From the NCBI GenBank assembly GCA_963708425.1, contig OY970206.1:3348001-3412000 (forward strand): 64,000 bases of DNA. The letters are read 5' to 3'. The notes under the pieces were generated by a model that searched no databases, was not told where the DNA came from, and was given only the letters and a program-made list of their open reading frames with translations. Below are positions 52,992 through 61,431 of this stretch, piece after piece; within the stretch, counting starts at the first letter, position 1; every line of letters starts with the position of its first letter. Position numbers and translations under genes: made by a program. The DNA comes from JACMNW01 sp963708425 (lineage in GTDB: Bacteria > Pseudomonadota > Alphaproteobacteria > Rhodobacterales > Rhodobacteraceae).

Positions 52992-53984
52992 TTGGCGGGC
53001 GCAGAGATTTGTTTCCTCGCAACCAGCAAATCGGGCCTTGGGCACTTGCGGCGCGCGGCAACAATTGCCAATGCCATTCGGTCACTCGCGCCGGACCGCG
53101 TCTTGCGGTTGATCAGCAATGCGCAACCCGAAGGGTTGGAGGTGGAGGATATGGCGGTGTTTGCGTCAGTTCGGGTTGCTGAACGCAGCGCGATGGCAGA
53201 GGTGTTGCCAAAAAGTGGCAAGGTCACGCTGGTGCTGGATACAATCACCGTGCCGGGAATTGAAGCGATGGCCGCACCTTTGGCGCTTGTTTTGCGTGAG
53301 GCACCAAAGGAGCAGCTTTACCGCTTTCGTCTGGCTGGACAGCGACCGTGGGATCAAGTGATTATCGCCAACCCGCGCGACCATTGGACGCCTGATGCCG
53401 GAGCCCTCAACGCCAGTGCTGTCACCCCCGTTGGTTGGATTTACCGATCAACTGGTGCCCGGCAAACTCCGGCACCGGTAGTGCCGACTGTGCTGGTCGC
53501 CACGGGCGGCGGTGGAACCGCAGAAACGGCGCGTGCCGTCTACTCGGATATTGACGATCTGTTGCGCCGCGTCCAGCAGATGACGTCAGTGCCGTTTCAG
53601 GTGGTTCAGGCCGTCGGCCCGCGGGCGCAGAGCTTTGGTTTGCTGAACAGGGTTGACCGGGCGGTCGATCCGGGCGGACGCTTGAACGATTTATTCCGCG
53701 ACGCGGACATCGTGATTTCGACTGCCGGCTACAATTCGGTTCTGGAACTTGCCACCACGGATACCCCGACGCTGTTGGTTCCGATTCCGCGGAGCATCGA
53801 CGATCAGGTCGCCCGCGCCAAGGCTTGGGCGCCCCAGTTGGGGGCTTGGCATGATGCTGCCACGCCGGGTCTGGCCGCAGAATGGCTGTCGCGTCAGATC
53901 GCCGAACGCCGCCGCCGCCCGCCCGTCGATCTGGGCCCAAGCGGCGAGCATCTGGCAGCCGCCGCAATTCTCAGCCTTCAATGA
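52992..53984 (+). CDS. MurG-like (GT28-type) glycosyltransferase
   Basis: A TTG start at 52992 is preferred because GGTGGAG lies 7 nt upstream and the conserved domain starts immediately (AEICFLATSKSGLGHLRRAATIANAI); an ATG at 52968 has no ribosome-binding site. The 330-aa GT-B protein has the N-terminal Gly-rich GLGH acceptor loop, VLVATGGGGTAETAR near 175, and the nucleotide-sugar region STAGYNSVLELATTDTPTLLVP (about 240-262). It is homologous to the glycosyltransferase part of the 58653 protein (GLGH-x-RR and GYNS-x-x-E shared). It overlaps the phosphotransferase gene by ATGA. Confidence 0.84.
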   Translation: MAGAEICFLATSKSGLGHLRRAATIANAIRSLAPDRVLRLISNAQPEGLEVEDMAVFASVRVAERSAMAEVLPKSGKVTLVLDTITVPGIEAMAAPLALVLREAPKEQLYRFRLAGQRPWDQVIIANPRDHWTPDAGALNASAVTPVGWIYRSTGARQTPAPVVPTVLVATGGGGTAETARAVYSDIDDLLRRVQQMTSVPFQVVQAVGPRAQSFGLLNRVDRAVDPGGRLNDLFRDADIVISTAGYNSVLELATTDTPTLLVPIPRSIDDQVARAKAWAPQLGAWHDAATPGLAAEWLSRQIAERRRRPPVDLGPSGEHLAAAAILSLQ

Positions 53985-54667
53985 CAGCGAACGCCACATG
54001 GGCGTGCGGGGCGGCGTTCTGCAAGCGTTATCCCACAGCAAAGGCGGCGGAACTTTCCCGCGAACGGAGTACTGCGGCGCGAAACGCTGGCGTTGCGACC
54101 CCCGCTGTCTGGCAAAGCGCCGAAGCCGATGTTTTGTGCTTTGACCGGATAGATGCCCACGGCACTGCCTCTCTGGAAACGATGCTATCGACACTAAGCC
54201 GCCTGCACCAGTTGCCCTCCACCGGCCTCTCCCGCTTTGATCCCTTCCTGCGTATCCGACCCCGGCTGAAGGCGGCCCCTGCGGCTATTCGGGCGCTGGT
54301 GGAAGATCTGGCTGCCAAGGATGCAGCCCTGGCCTGGCCTGCTAAGGCCGTTGTTCATGGCGATTTCCATCCCGGCCAAGTGATCCGCGACCAAGCGGGG
54401 AAAGTGTGGCTGATCGATCTGGACGATCTGGCGCTTGCCCCAGCTGAGGCCGATCTGGGCAATCTTGCTGCCTGGATCGCAACGCAGACACCGGGGCAGC
54501 TTGTCGGTCTGAAAACTGACGCGCTGGCACAGGTCTTGTCGATTGCCAGCGCAGCCGACCCGACACTGACCGCACATTTCCTTGAAATCGCTCTGGTTCG
54601 CCGCGCCCTGAAGCTACAGGAAAAGGGGGTTGATTGGGTCCTCCGCCAGTTACCTTTGCGGGCGTGA
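53981..54667 (+). CDS. short aminoglycoside-phosphotransferase (APH)-like kinase
   Basis: The 228-aa protein overlaps the glycosyltransferase stop by ATGA. It has AFCKRYP with the likely ATP-site Lys near residue 16, the catalytic loop VVHGDFHPGQVI (Asp near 128) and LIDLDDLALAPAEADLGNLAAW for the metal-binding Asp. In most APH proteins the catalytic loop is HGDxHxxN; here Gln replaces the Asn, and the N-lobe is very short, so it may be a divergent sugar or lipid-head-group kinase rather than a drug-resistance enzyme. Its 3' end overlaps the convergent regulator gene by 18 nt. Confidence 0.78.
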   Translation: MTANATWACGAAFCKRYPTAKAAELSRERSTAARNAGVATPAVWQSAEADVLCFDRIDAHGTASLETMLSTLSRLHQLPSTGLSRFDPFLRIRPRLKAAPAAIRALVEDLAAKDAALAWPAKAVVHGDFHPGQVIRDQAGKVWLIDLDDLALAPAEADLGNLAAWIATQTPGQLVGLKTDALAQVLSIASAADPTLTAHFLEIALVRRALKLQEKGVDWVLRQLPLRA

Positions 54668-55879
54668 GATGTCGTACTTTTCGATCCGGTACCGTAGGGT
54701 ATCGCGGCTGATACCCAAAAGGGCTGCGGCGCGGGTGACGTTCCCGTGCGTGGCCGCAAGCGCCTTGTTCAGGGCGACCTCTTCCATCTGCACAAGGTTC
54801 GGCACCTCTGCTTCGCCATCATCCGACATGAGGATTTGGATGTCGTTGGCATCAATAACGTTGTTTCCGGCGCTTAGAACGGCACGTTCCATGCAGTTTT
54901 CGAGTTCCGACAAGTTCCCCGGCCAATCATGCTCCACCAGTCGCACGCGGGCCTCGGCGGTTAACCGAGGCCGGTCGCGACCATGACGGAATGCCGCTTG
55001 ACGGGCGAAAGCTTCGGCGATGGGCAGAATGTCCGACGTCCGCTCGGACAGGGGCGGCACGTCGATCCATGCCACTTGGATACTGTAAAGCAGATCGGAT
55101 CGAAAGCTGCCGTCGCGCTCCAACTTGGCAAGGTTGCAGGACGTTGTCGCGAGCACCCACGGCGCGTTAGGCGCTGCCATTGTCTGCGCCAACCGGACCT
55201 GATCCTCGGGCGAAAGCGCATCGACATGCCGCAGAAGGATTGTTCCCCCCGTATGTGCAAGGGCTGCGTCAAGCTGCGCACCGCCCAAGGTGCAATCAGC
55301 CTCGATCAGCAGACCACGCTGTATTTTGGCGGACTCGAAGATGGCGCGTGCGATCGTTGCCTTGCCCGCCGCGCGCGGCCCAGACACCAAAACTGCGGAT
55401 GGAGGTGCGAAGGCGTCAATCTGGGGTGTAAGCCGCCGCACAGCCGCTCGCAGGTCCACGGCGGTCGAAGACCGGCCCAATATCCGGTCCACGCCACGCG
55501 CATCTGCAGGCCGGGTGACATCATCCAGCATCAGGTTTGCAGCGATTGAGGCAATCGTAGCCAAGGGTGCCGGTTTCGTCAGAAAGTCACGTGCGCCGCG
55601 TTTCATGGCATCGACTGCGATACCGATTTCGCCATGTCCGGTCATAACGACGATCTGCGTTTCCGGTGCCTCGGTTTTGAACCAGCCCAGCAGATCCAAC
55701 CCATTGTCACGCCCCAGACGGACATCCAGAATAACGAGCCGGGGTCGATCACGCTGCGCCATGGCCATCGCACTGCGGCTGTCGACCGCGTAGCTTGCCG
55801 AAAAGCCACGGCGCTCCATGAAAGACACGATGGAACGTGCCAGCACCACTTCATCGTCTATAACCAGAATATCGGACAT
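54650..55879 (-). CDS. NtrC-family response regulator with degenerate AAA+ domain
   Basis: The 409-aa protein has a receiver domain (IDDE at 7-10, phospho-Asp in LVILDVRLG near residue 52, VMTG, LTKPA), a sigma-54-activator-like AAA+ domain (about 130-330) and a Fis-type HTH (EEVALNKALAATHGNVTRAAALLGISRDTLRYRIEKY). The AAA+ part is worn: Walker A is GPRAAGKATIARA, Walker B is ILLRHVDAL, and the GAFTGA loop that contacts sigma-54 is absent (ADCTLGGAQLDAAL in its place). It may therefore regulate sigma-70 promoters, as known GAFTGA-lacking relatives do. The partner kinase is 11 nt upstream. Confidence 0.87.
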   Translation of the reverse strand: MSDILVIDDEVVLARSIVSFMERRGFSASYAVDSRSAMAMAQRDRPRLVILDVRLGRDNGLDLLGWFKTEAPETQIVVMTGHGEIGIAVDAMKRGARDFLTKPAPLATIASIAANLMLDDVTRPADARGVDRILGRSSTAVDLRAAVRRLTPQIDAFAPPSAVLVSGPRAAGKATIARAIFESAKIQRGLLIEADCTLGGAQLDAALAHTGGTILLRHVDALSPEDQVRLAQTMAAPNAPWVLATTSCNLAKLERDGSFRSDLLYSIQVAWIDVPPLSERTSDILPIAEAFARQAAFRHGRDRPRLTAEARVRLVEHDWPGNLSELENCMERAVLSAGNNVIDANDIQILMSDDGEAEVPNLVQMEEVALNKALAATHGNVTRAAALLGISRDTLRYRIEKYDISRPQR

Positions 55880-55890
55880 TTACGTTCCCC

Positions 55891-57267
55891 TCAAACCATC
55901 GCCGGAAGGCGCAAGGTCACAACCACACCGCGCAGCGCACCATTGGCCAGATCCAGGGATCCGCCCATACGTTCGGCAATCCGCCGCCCAAGCGCCAGAC
56001 CTACACCGAGGCCAGAGGCCTTGCCGGTGTGGAACGGCTCGAACACTTTCTGCATCATTTCGGCCGGGATGCCGGGACCTGTGTCGCTGATCCGCACTTC
56101 CAGCGTGCCGTCAGACCGGTTGGACCACGCGACGCCAAGTATACCGCCGTCATCCATCGCTTCGATCCCGTTGGAGATGATCGAGTTCAGAACCTGCTCC
56201 AGTTCCGACGGGCGGCCAAGCACCATGGGACTACCGCCGCCGGACGTCACCGCAACGCTAATTCCGCGACGGCTGAGCTGCGGTTTGAAGCCTTCAATGC
56301 ATCGGGAAATGACCTGATCGATCTGGGCCTGCTCGGACTGGTTCTCGGGGTCACTGCGGCTCCGGATCAGGAACGACCGGATCCAGCCCTCCAGCCGGTC
56401 AACCTGATCAATGATGTCGCGCAGCGTCTCACGGCTTGGTTCCGGAATGTCATCGTCAAGGGTAAGTTCGGCGCAGGACCGGATCGAGGCCAGCGGGTTG
56501 CGCAGCCCGTGTGCGACTGCCGAAGCCATTTCGCCCACCACGGCAAGGCGCTCGGTTTCCACCATCCGCGCCTCTTGCCGGACCAGCACACGGCTGGCGT
56601 AAGTGACCACCACCGCCAGACCGCCAAACAGAACAACGCCCGCCGCCAACGCCCCAAGCCACGCATAGGTCTGGACACGGTGGATCGACGCAAGCAGCGC
56701 TCCGGGGGACTTGTAAACCTCGACCGCGCCAACAACTGTCTGGCCGTCCCGTGCGCGGATCGGAATGTAATATTCGATGAATTCGGTGATGCCCGCCGGA
56801 AAGCCGACATGTTCGTCCTTGGCGCCCCGGTCAACGACGTTCAGTTCTGGGTCAAGGTCACCCCGCATCGCGCCCGCGAGTTCATCGTTATCTGGAAAAC
56901 TCTGACCGATCATCTCTGCATCGCTGGACCATAGGATGGTCCCGCCGCCCGAATAGACGTTGGCGCGAAACACATCCGGCAGTCGCCCTACGTGGGTAAG
57001 AAGTTCCTCAATATCTTGGTCGGCGGCTGCATCGCCTTGTAGGAAATAGTCGGCGGCATTCTCGACATGCACGACCGAATTCAGGAACTCGGCGCTCACC
57101 GTCGCGTCACGCAGCATCATCTGGCCGACAATGTAGCGCGACAGCGTCGTGGACAGCACCAGTGCGGTCGAAAAGATCGACACGAAACTGATCAACAGAA
57201 AGGCGACGACCATCCGCATATGGTGCGGCGAGTCTCGCAAAAGCATTGTTTTGGGAAGAATCGTCAT
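55891..57267 (-). CDS. membrane sensor histidine kinase
   Basis: ATG 57267 gives 458 aa; a TTG at 57282 is also possible. TM1 (about residues 18-43) and TM2 (about 203-226) flank a periplasmic sensor domain of about 160 residues. The kinase core has the H-box SAVAHGLRNPLASIRS (His near 253), N-box VLNSIISNGIEAM, G1 ISDTGPGIPAEM, F-box KVFEPFHTG and G2 GLGVGLALGRRI. It is co-transcribed with the degenerate NtrC-type regulator. The receiver-glycosyltransferase fusion at 58653 is a possible second phosphorylation target, but that is inference. Confidence 0.9.
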   Translation of the reverse strand: MTILPKTMLLRDSPHHMRMVVAFLLISFVSIFSTALVLSTTLSRYIVGQMMLRDATVSAEFLNSVVHVENAADYFLQGDAAADQDIEELLTHVGRLPDVFRANVYSGGGTILWSSDAEMIGQSFPDNDELAGAMRGDLDPELNVVDRGAKDEHVGFPAGITEFIEYYIPIRARDGQTVVGAVEVYKSPGALLASIHRVQTYAWLGALAAGVVLFGGLAVVVTYASRVLVRQEARMVETERLAVVGEMASAVAHGLRNPLASIRSCAELTLDDDIPEPSRETLRDIIDQVDRLEGWIRSFLIRSRSDPENQSEQAQIDQVISRCIEGFKPQLSRRGISVAVTSGGGSPMVLGRPSELEQVLNSIISNGIEAMDDGGILGVAWSNRSDGTLEVRISDTGPGIPAEMMQKVFEPFHTGKASGLGVGLALGRRIAERMGGSLDLANGALRGVVVTLRLPAMV

Positions 57268-57385
57268 GGCTCTGATACTCAACCTCTGATCGTGCCATTG
57301 TTACTGGTGGTGGGTGCCCACGGTAAATACGCCAAAGGTTTATTGGCCTCAGCCGCAGGGTATAGCCGGGCCGCGTCGATCACCG

Positions 57386-57433
57386 AACTGCGGCATTTGC
57401 CCCAATTGTGGGCGGGAACGCGGTCGGCAGCCG
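57386..57433 (+). repeat. 48-bp exact direct repeat, copy 1
   Basis: This stretch, beginning AACTGCGGCATTTGCCCC, is identical over 48 bp to 58559-58606. Translated in one frame it would read NCGICPNCGRERGRQP, a zinc-ribbon-like CxxC pair, but no gene with its own start signals uses it. It lies between the divergent kinase and PepSY genes. Confidence 0.85.
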
Positions 57434-57511
57434 AAAACGCCGAAGTTATGTTTGGAAACCCGTTGCGTCGTTAACAGGCGATGCAGGGTTCAATCCAACG
57501 AGGAGAACACC

Positions 57512-57781
57512 ATGCGTTTGATGATTATTGCGGCACTGGTTGCCATCACAACCCCGCTTGCTGCTTCTGCTGAAGACCTATGTGTTACCGCCGCCGCCGA
57601 CCAATGGCAGTCGGAGGATGCGGTCAAGGCGCGCGCCGCCGAGCTTGGCTTCGAGGTCGCCAACCTGAAGAAAGAGGATGGCTGCTATGAGGTATATGCG
57701 ACGGATAAGATCGGCACGAAGCTGGAAATTTTCTTTCATCCCATCACCTTCGAAATTCACAAGGTGAAAGTCGACAGCTAA
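57512..57781 (+). CDS. small secreted PepSY-like protein
   Basis: ATG 57512 follows AGGAG; 89 aa. A signal peptide (LMIIAALVAITTPLAASA) is followed by a single PepSY-like unit: VTAAADQWQSEDAVKARAAELGFEVANLKKEDGCYEVYATDKIGTKLEIFFHPITFEIHKV. Two Cys residues (LCVTA, DGCYEV) could form a disulfide. Such proteins are periplasmic and often travel with cytochrome b561-type genes, as here (22 nt upstream of one). An in-frame extension to 57314 runs through the 48-bp repeat and is not supported. Confidence 0.86.
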   Translation: MRLMIIAALVAITTPLAASAEDLCVTAAADQWQSEDAVKARAAELGFEVANLKKEDGCYEVYATDKIGTKLEIFFHPITFEIHKVKVDS

Positions 57782-57803
57782 GCCGCAAATAGGAAAACCC
57801 GCC

Positions 57804-58361
57804 ATGACACATCCTAATGACACCCGTTCCCGGTTCCAAAACAAGGTTTTGATAAAGGTATGGGATCCCTTTGTGCGGGCTTTCCACTGGTCGCTGGTCG
57901 GCCTGTTCGCGTTCTGCTTTGCCACCGGCGATGTGTGGGAGCATCCGCACGAATGGGCCGGCTATGTGATTGCGGCGCTGATCGGCTGCCGTATCGTCTG
58001 GGGCCTTCTTGGCCCCAGACATGCAAGGTTCACTGACTTCATGTATCGCCCCTCTGTTGTTATCGGCTTTCTGTGTGACAGCCTGCGCTTTCGGGCAAGG
58101 CGGTATCTGGGGCACAACCCGGCAGGTGGGGCCATGGTCATTGCATTGATCACATGCATAGCAGTGATCTGCGCCACCGGCGTGATGATGGGCATGGATG
58201 CGTTCTGGGGCGAGGCTTGGGTCGAACATCTGCACGTCTGGGCCACTTGGGTAACCATTGCGCTGATTGTTCTGCACGTTGTCGGTGTTATTCTTGCAAG
58301 TATCGAGCATCGAGAAAATCTGATGCGCTCGATGGTCACTGGTCGCAAGCGCCCACAGTGA
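57804..58361 (+). CDS. cytochrome b561 / b-type domain protein
   Basis: The 185-aa inner-membrane protein has four TM segments (about residues 25-45, 50-68, 108-130, 145-165). Haem-ligand His residues typical of Ni,Fe-hydrogenase-type cytochrome b561 are present: VWDPFVRAFHWSLVGLF, HPHEWAGYV, and EHLHVWATWVTIALIVLHVVGVILAS. It could pass electrons between the quinone pool and a periplasmic partner such as the PepSY protein. The 291-bp region after it (58362-58652) holds only the second 48-bp repeat and no recognisable gene. Confidence 0.9.
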   Translation: MTHPNDTRSRFQNKVLIKVWDPFVRAFHWSLVGLFAFCFATGDVWEHPHEWAGYVIAALIGCRIVWGLLGPRHARFTDFMYRPSVVIGFLCDSLRFRARRYLGHNPAGGAMVIALITCIAVICATGVMMGMDAFWGEAWVEHLHVWATWVTIALIVLHVVGVILASIEHRENLMRSMVTGRKRPQ

Positions 58362-58558
58362 CGGGTAGGGCGGATCGGTGCGTTTGCGCACAACAGGCAA
58401 GGGAACCTGCACAGCAACAGGGTCGTCCAAAATTACTCCTGCTACAAAAATCTTGGTTTGGTCGCGCAGCGCGGCGGCAATCACCACCGTTCAGTGCATG
58501 CGTCTCATTGCTTCGCGGACCTTGGCCGGACGGGATAGCCAGTCGTTGGTGACCAGCC

Positions 58559-58606
58559 AACTGCGGCATTTGCCCCAATTGTGGGCGGGAACGCGGTCGG
58601 CAGCCG
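58559..58606 (+). repeat. 48-bp exact direct repeat, copy 2
   Basis: Identical to 57386-57433 and in the same orientation, 1173 bp away. The two copies bracket the PepSY and cytochrome b561 genes exactly. Confidence 0.85.
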
Positions 58607-58652
58607 CGAGACAGCAAGCTATAGTTGACAAATCGAAACCCGAGGGGACACC

Positions 58653-60221
58653 ATGTCCGAAATCCTGCTTCTGGAAGACGAGCCGATTATTGCGCGCAAT
58701 ATCTGTCGGGCGTTGCTGCGCGATGGGTATGTCGTCACGCATGCTGCGTCGGCGTCCGAGGCACGAGCCCAGTTGGCAAAAGCGCGATACGATCTTGTTC
58801 TGGCCGACGTAAATCTGGGTGACGGCGACGGGATCGAGGTTTTAAGTGCACAAGCGTCGGCGCTGATTGATGTGCCTATCGTCATCATGACGGGGCAGGA
58901 TACAATCCACAACCGAATGCGGGCCGAAGAGCTTACGGTTTCGGCCTTCCTGTCAAAGCCTTTTGCAATTTCCCGGTTGTCAGAACTGACCGGTGCTCTG
59001 CTTGCGGAAACCGGCAAGCAGGCTGGCATTCGGCGTGGCCCGTCGGTGATGATGTATTCGCATGATACAATCGGGTTGGGCCACATGCGGCGCAATACCG
59101 CCATTGCACAAGAGCTGGTTCAGCGCGTGCCCGGCGTTTCGGTGCTGATGCTGGTGGGCTGCCCTGCCGGCATGGTGTTCGAGCCGCACCATGGAATTGA
59201 CTACGTCAAACTTCCCTCGTTGACCAAGTTGGGGCGTGGACGCTGGCAAGCGGGCAGTCTGCGCATTGACGCCGCAACGACGCGCGCGTTGCGGGCGGGC
59301 ATTCTGGACCGCGTCATCGAGACATTCGCACCGGATGTCTTGTTGGTCGACCACGAGCCAGCCGGTGTCTGGGACGAATTGATTGCGCCAATCCGTGCGC
59401 TGAAGTCGAAGGGGCGTACCCGGGTGATCTTAGGGCTGCGCGACATACTCGATGATCCGGATCGGGTGGCAAAGTCTTGGTCGGAAGGCGGAATTGATAG
59501 CGTTATTTCAACGTTGTACGATGACATCTTCATTTATGGGAATCAACAATTCTACCCGTCGAATACCGCCTATGGCCTTGAGGCGCTTCGCCCCGACCAC
59601 GTTCGCTACTGCGGCGCGGTGACCACAGTCCAACCCACTCGACGCGCGCGCTGGGGCGGGCCGCCACGGCGGGTTCTGGTATCGGGCGGCGGCGGGCGTG
59701 ATGCGTATCCGCTGCTGGATGCCGTCCTGGCAGGCTTTGAAAGCCTTGCCCCACACCGACGGCCTGAGCTGACGCTGATTGCCGGGCCGCTGATGGATGT
59801 CGAACTGTCAGAAGCCTTGGCTATCCGGGCCAGAAAGTCCGGGGCTATCCACCGGGACTCGGTGCCGGATGTGCCCGCGCTTCTGGCAACGACCGACCTG
59901 TTCATCACCATGGGCGGCTACAATTCCATCACCGAAACGCTGGTGATGGGCTGTCCAGCCGTCGTTGTGCCGCGCGTCGGCCCCTCGGGAGAACAAAGAT
60001 TGCGGGCCGAACGGCTGCAGGCGCTGAGGCTTGCCACGATCGTCTGGCGGCACGAGCTGACAGCGGCTCGCATGGCCACCGCGCTGACGTCGCGCCCAAT
60101 GGCCCCGGCTGCGGCACTGGGTGTCGCCTTCGACGGTGCATCTGTCGCCGCCGCCCATATCGCCACCGTTCTGGCCGATGCCATGCAACCCAATCGCTGC
60201 GAGGTGCCCTTTGATGCCTGA
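58653..60221 (+). CDS. response-regulator receiver domain fused to a MurG-like glycosyltransferase
   Basis: The 522-aa protein starts after GAGGGGA. Residues 1-118 are a complete receiver domain: acidic pocket LLEDEP (8-10), phospho-acceptor Asp 52 in LVLADVNLG, Thr 80 in VIMTG and Lys 102 in LSKPF. Residues about 130-510 are a GT-B fold glycosyltransferase: YSHDTIGLGHMRRNTAIAQEL (about 135-155), VLVSGGGGRDAYPLL, and the donor site MGGYNSITETLVMGCPAVVVPR. It lacks any DNA-binding domain. All receiver residues needed for phosphorylation are intact, so phosphate could switch glycosyl transfer directly. It overlaps the next GT gene by 8 nt. Confidence 0.88.
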   Translation: MSEILLLEDEPIIARNICRALLRDGYVVTHAASASEARAQLAKARYDLVLADVNLGDGDGIEVLSAQASALIDVPIVIMTGQDTIHNRMRAEELTVSAFLSKPFAISRLSELTGALLAETGKQAGIRRGPSVMMYSHDTIGLGHMRRNTAIAQELVQRVPGVSVLMLVGCPAGMVFEPHHGIDYVKLPSLTKLGRGRWQAGSLRIDAATTRALRAGILDRVIETFAPDVLLVDHEPAGVWDELIAPIRALKSKGRTRVILGLRDILDDPDRVAKSWSEGGIDSVISTLYDDIFIYGNQQFYPSNTAYGLEALRPDHVRYCGAVTTVQPTRRARWGGPPRRVLVSGGGGRDAYPLLDAVLAGFESLAPHRRPELTLIAGPLMDVELSEALAIRARKSGAIHRDSVPDVPALLATTDLFITMGGYNSITETLVMGCPAVVVPRVGPSGEQRLRAERLQALRLATIVWRHELTAARMATALTSRPMAPAAALGVAFDGASVAAAHIATVLADAMQPNRCEVPFDA

Positions 60222-61431
60222 TCCAACCCCCCTTCGTATCGGCTATGTCCTCAAGCGGTTTCCGCGTTTTTCCGAAACTTTCATTCTGAACGAGCTTCTG
60301 GCACTTCAGGCGCAGGGTGCGCAGGTGCATGTTTTCTCGCTTCTAAATCCGCCAGACGAGCCACGCCATGCGCGGCTAGCCGACCTGCGCGCGCCGGTTA
60401 CCTATCTGGCAAAATCTTCAGGCTTACGGCCTTCCGCGATTGCAAAAGACGACGCCGCGCTGTTTGCCGGAAGTGACGAAAAAGCCATTGGTGGCCTGCA
60501 CGCAAAGGCAGCCGAGGTGGCGCGTCTGGCGAAGAACGCCGGGATCACCCACCTGCATGCGCATTTCGCGTCGGATGCGGCGACAGTGGCACTGCTGGCC
60601 GCAAGGATCATCGGCGGCACGTTTTCATTTACCGCCCACGCGCGTGACATCTACCACACCTATGTGTCGCCCGAGGCAGACGCCGCCAAACGCCGGGCCA
60701 AGCTGCGAGAGGCCGCCTTTGTGGTGACCGTATCAGATTTCAACGCAGCGCATCTGCGCACGCTTTGTCCCGAGGCGGCGGGGCATATTCACCGGCTTTA
60801 CAATGGCATAGACCTGTCGCTTTTCACGCCCACGGTCAGCTCGGTTCCGGGCTGTATCCTTGCAGTCGGACGGCTGGTCGAGAAGAAAGGGTTCTCGGTT
60901 CTGGTGGAGGCCTGCGCGATCCTTCAAGCACGGGGCGTGGCGTTTGACTGCCGGATTATCGGTGACGGGCCGCTGCAGAACGGGCTTGTGGCGCGGATAG
61001 AAGACCTGGGGCTGACCAGCAGAGTGAGGCTGTTGGGCCCGATGCCGCAGGAAGACCTCGCCGACGTGCTGGGGACTGCCGCCGTGGCGGTGCTGCCGTG
61101 CATCATTACCGCAGACGGCGATCGCGACGGGCTGCCGACTGTGCTGTTGGAGGCGATGGCTAAGGCCTTGCCCGTGGTTACCACCACCGTTACCGGCGGG
61201 CCTGAAATCGTGGCGCAAGGCGAAACCGGCTTTCTCTGCCCGCCCGGCGATGCGATGGCATTGGCCAATGCGCTGCAAGATGTGTTGGCCGCACCGTTCC
61301 GCGCCCGTGCGATGGGGGCCGCAGGTCGGGGGCGCGCTGAACGCCTTTTTGACCTGTCGACCAATGTCGCGACGCTGGCGGCCCTTTTTGCGAGTGTCAC
61401 AGCACCCACGCATGCAAGAGGGGTCGCGTGA
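60214..61431 (+). CDS. glycosyltransferase family 4 protein
   Basis: ATG 60214 overlaps the receiver-GT gene by 8 nt; 405 aa. The N-terminal GT-B half begins LRIGYVLKRFPRFSETFILNEL, a form seen in exopolysaccharide and colanic-acid type GT4 enzymes, with HAHFASDAATVALLA and FSFTAHARDIYHTY. The C-terminal donor domain has VGRLVEKKGFSVLVEA, CRIIGDGPLQ, and the EX7E pattern in EAMAKALPVVTTTVTGGPEIV. It probably adds one sugar to a surface polysaccharide or glycolipid. Confidence 0.9.
   Translation: MPDPTPLRIGYVLKRFPRFSETFILNELLALQAQGAQVHVFSLLNPPDEPRHARLADLRAPVTYLAKSSGLRPSAIAKDDAALFAGSDEKAIGGLHAKAAEVARLAKNAGITHLHAHFASDAATVALLAARIIGGTFSFTAHARDIYHTYVSPEADAAKRRAKLREAAFVVTVSDFNAAHLRTLCPEAAGHIHRLYNGIDLSLFTPTVSSVPGCILAVGRLVEKKGFSVLVEACAILQARGVAFDCRIIGDGPLQNGLVARIEDLGLTSRVRLLGPMPQEDLADVLGTAAVAVLPCIITADGDRDGLPTVLLEAMAKALPVVTTTVTGGPEIVAQGETGFLCPPGDAMALANALQDVLAAPFRARAMGAAGRGRAERLFDLSTNVATLAALFASVTAPTHARGVA

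Noticed and set aside
57484..57500. GGTTCAATCC, a tRNA T-loop-like string
   Set aside because: No acceptor, D or anticodon stems can be drawn around it.
57314..57511. N-terminal extension of the PepSY protein with a CxxC pair
   Set aside because: The CxxC segment comes from the 48-bp repeat. The signal peptide and ribosome-binding site at 57512 fix the real start.
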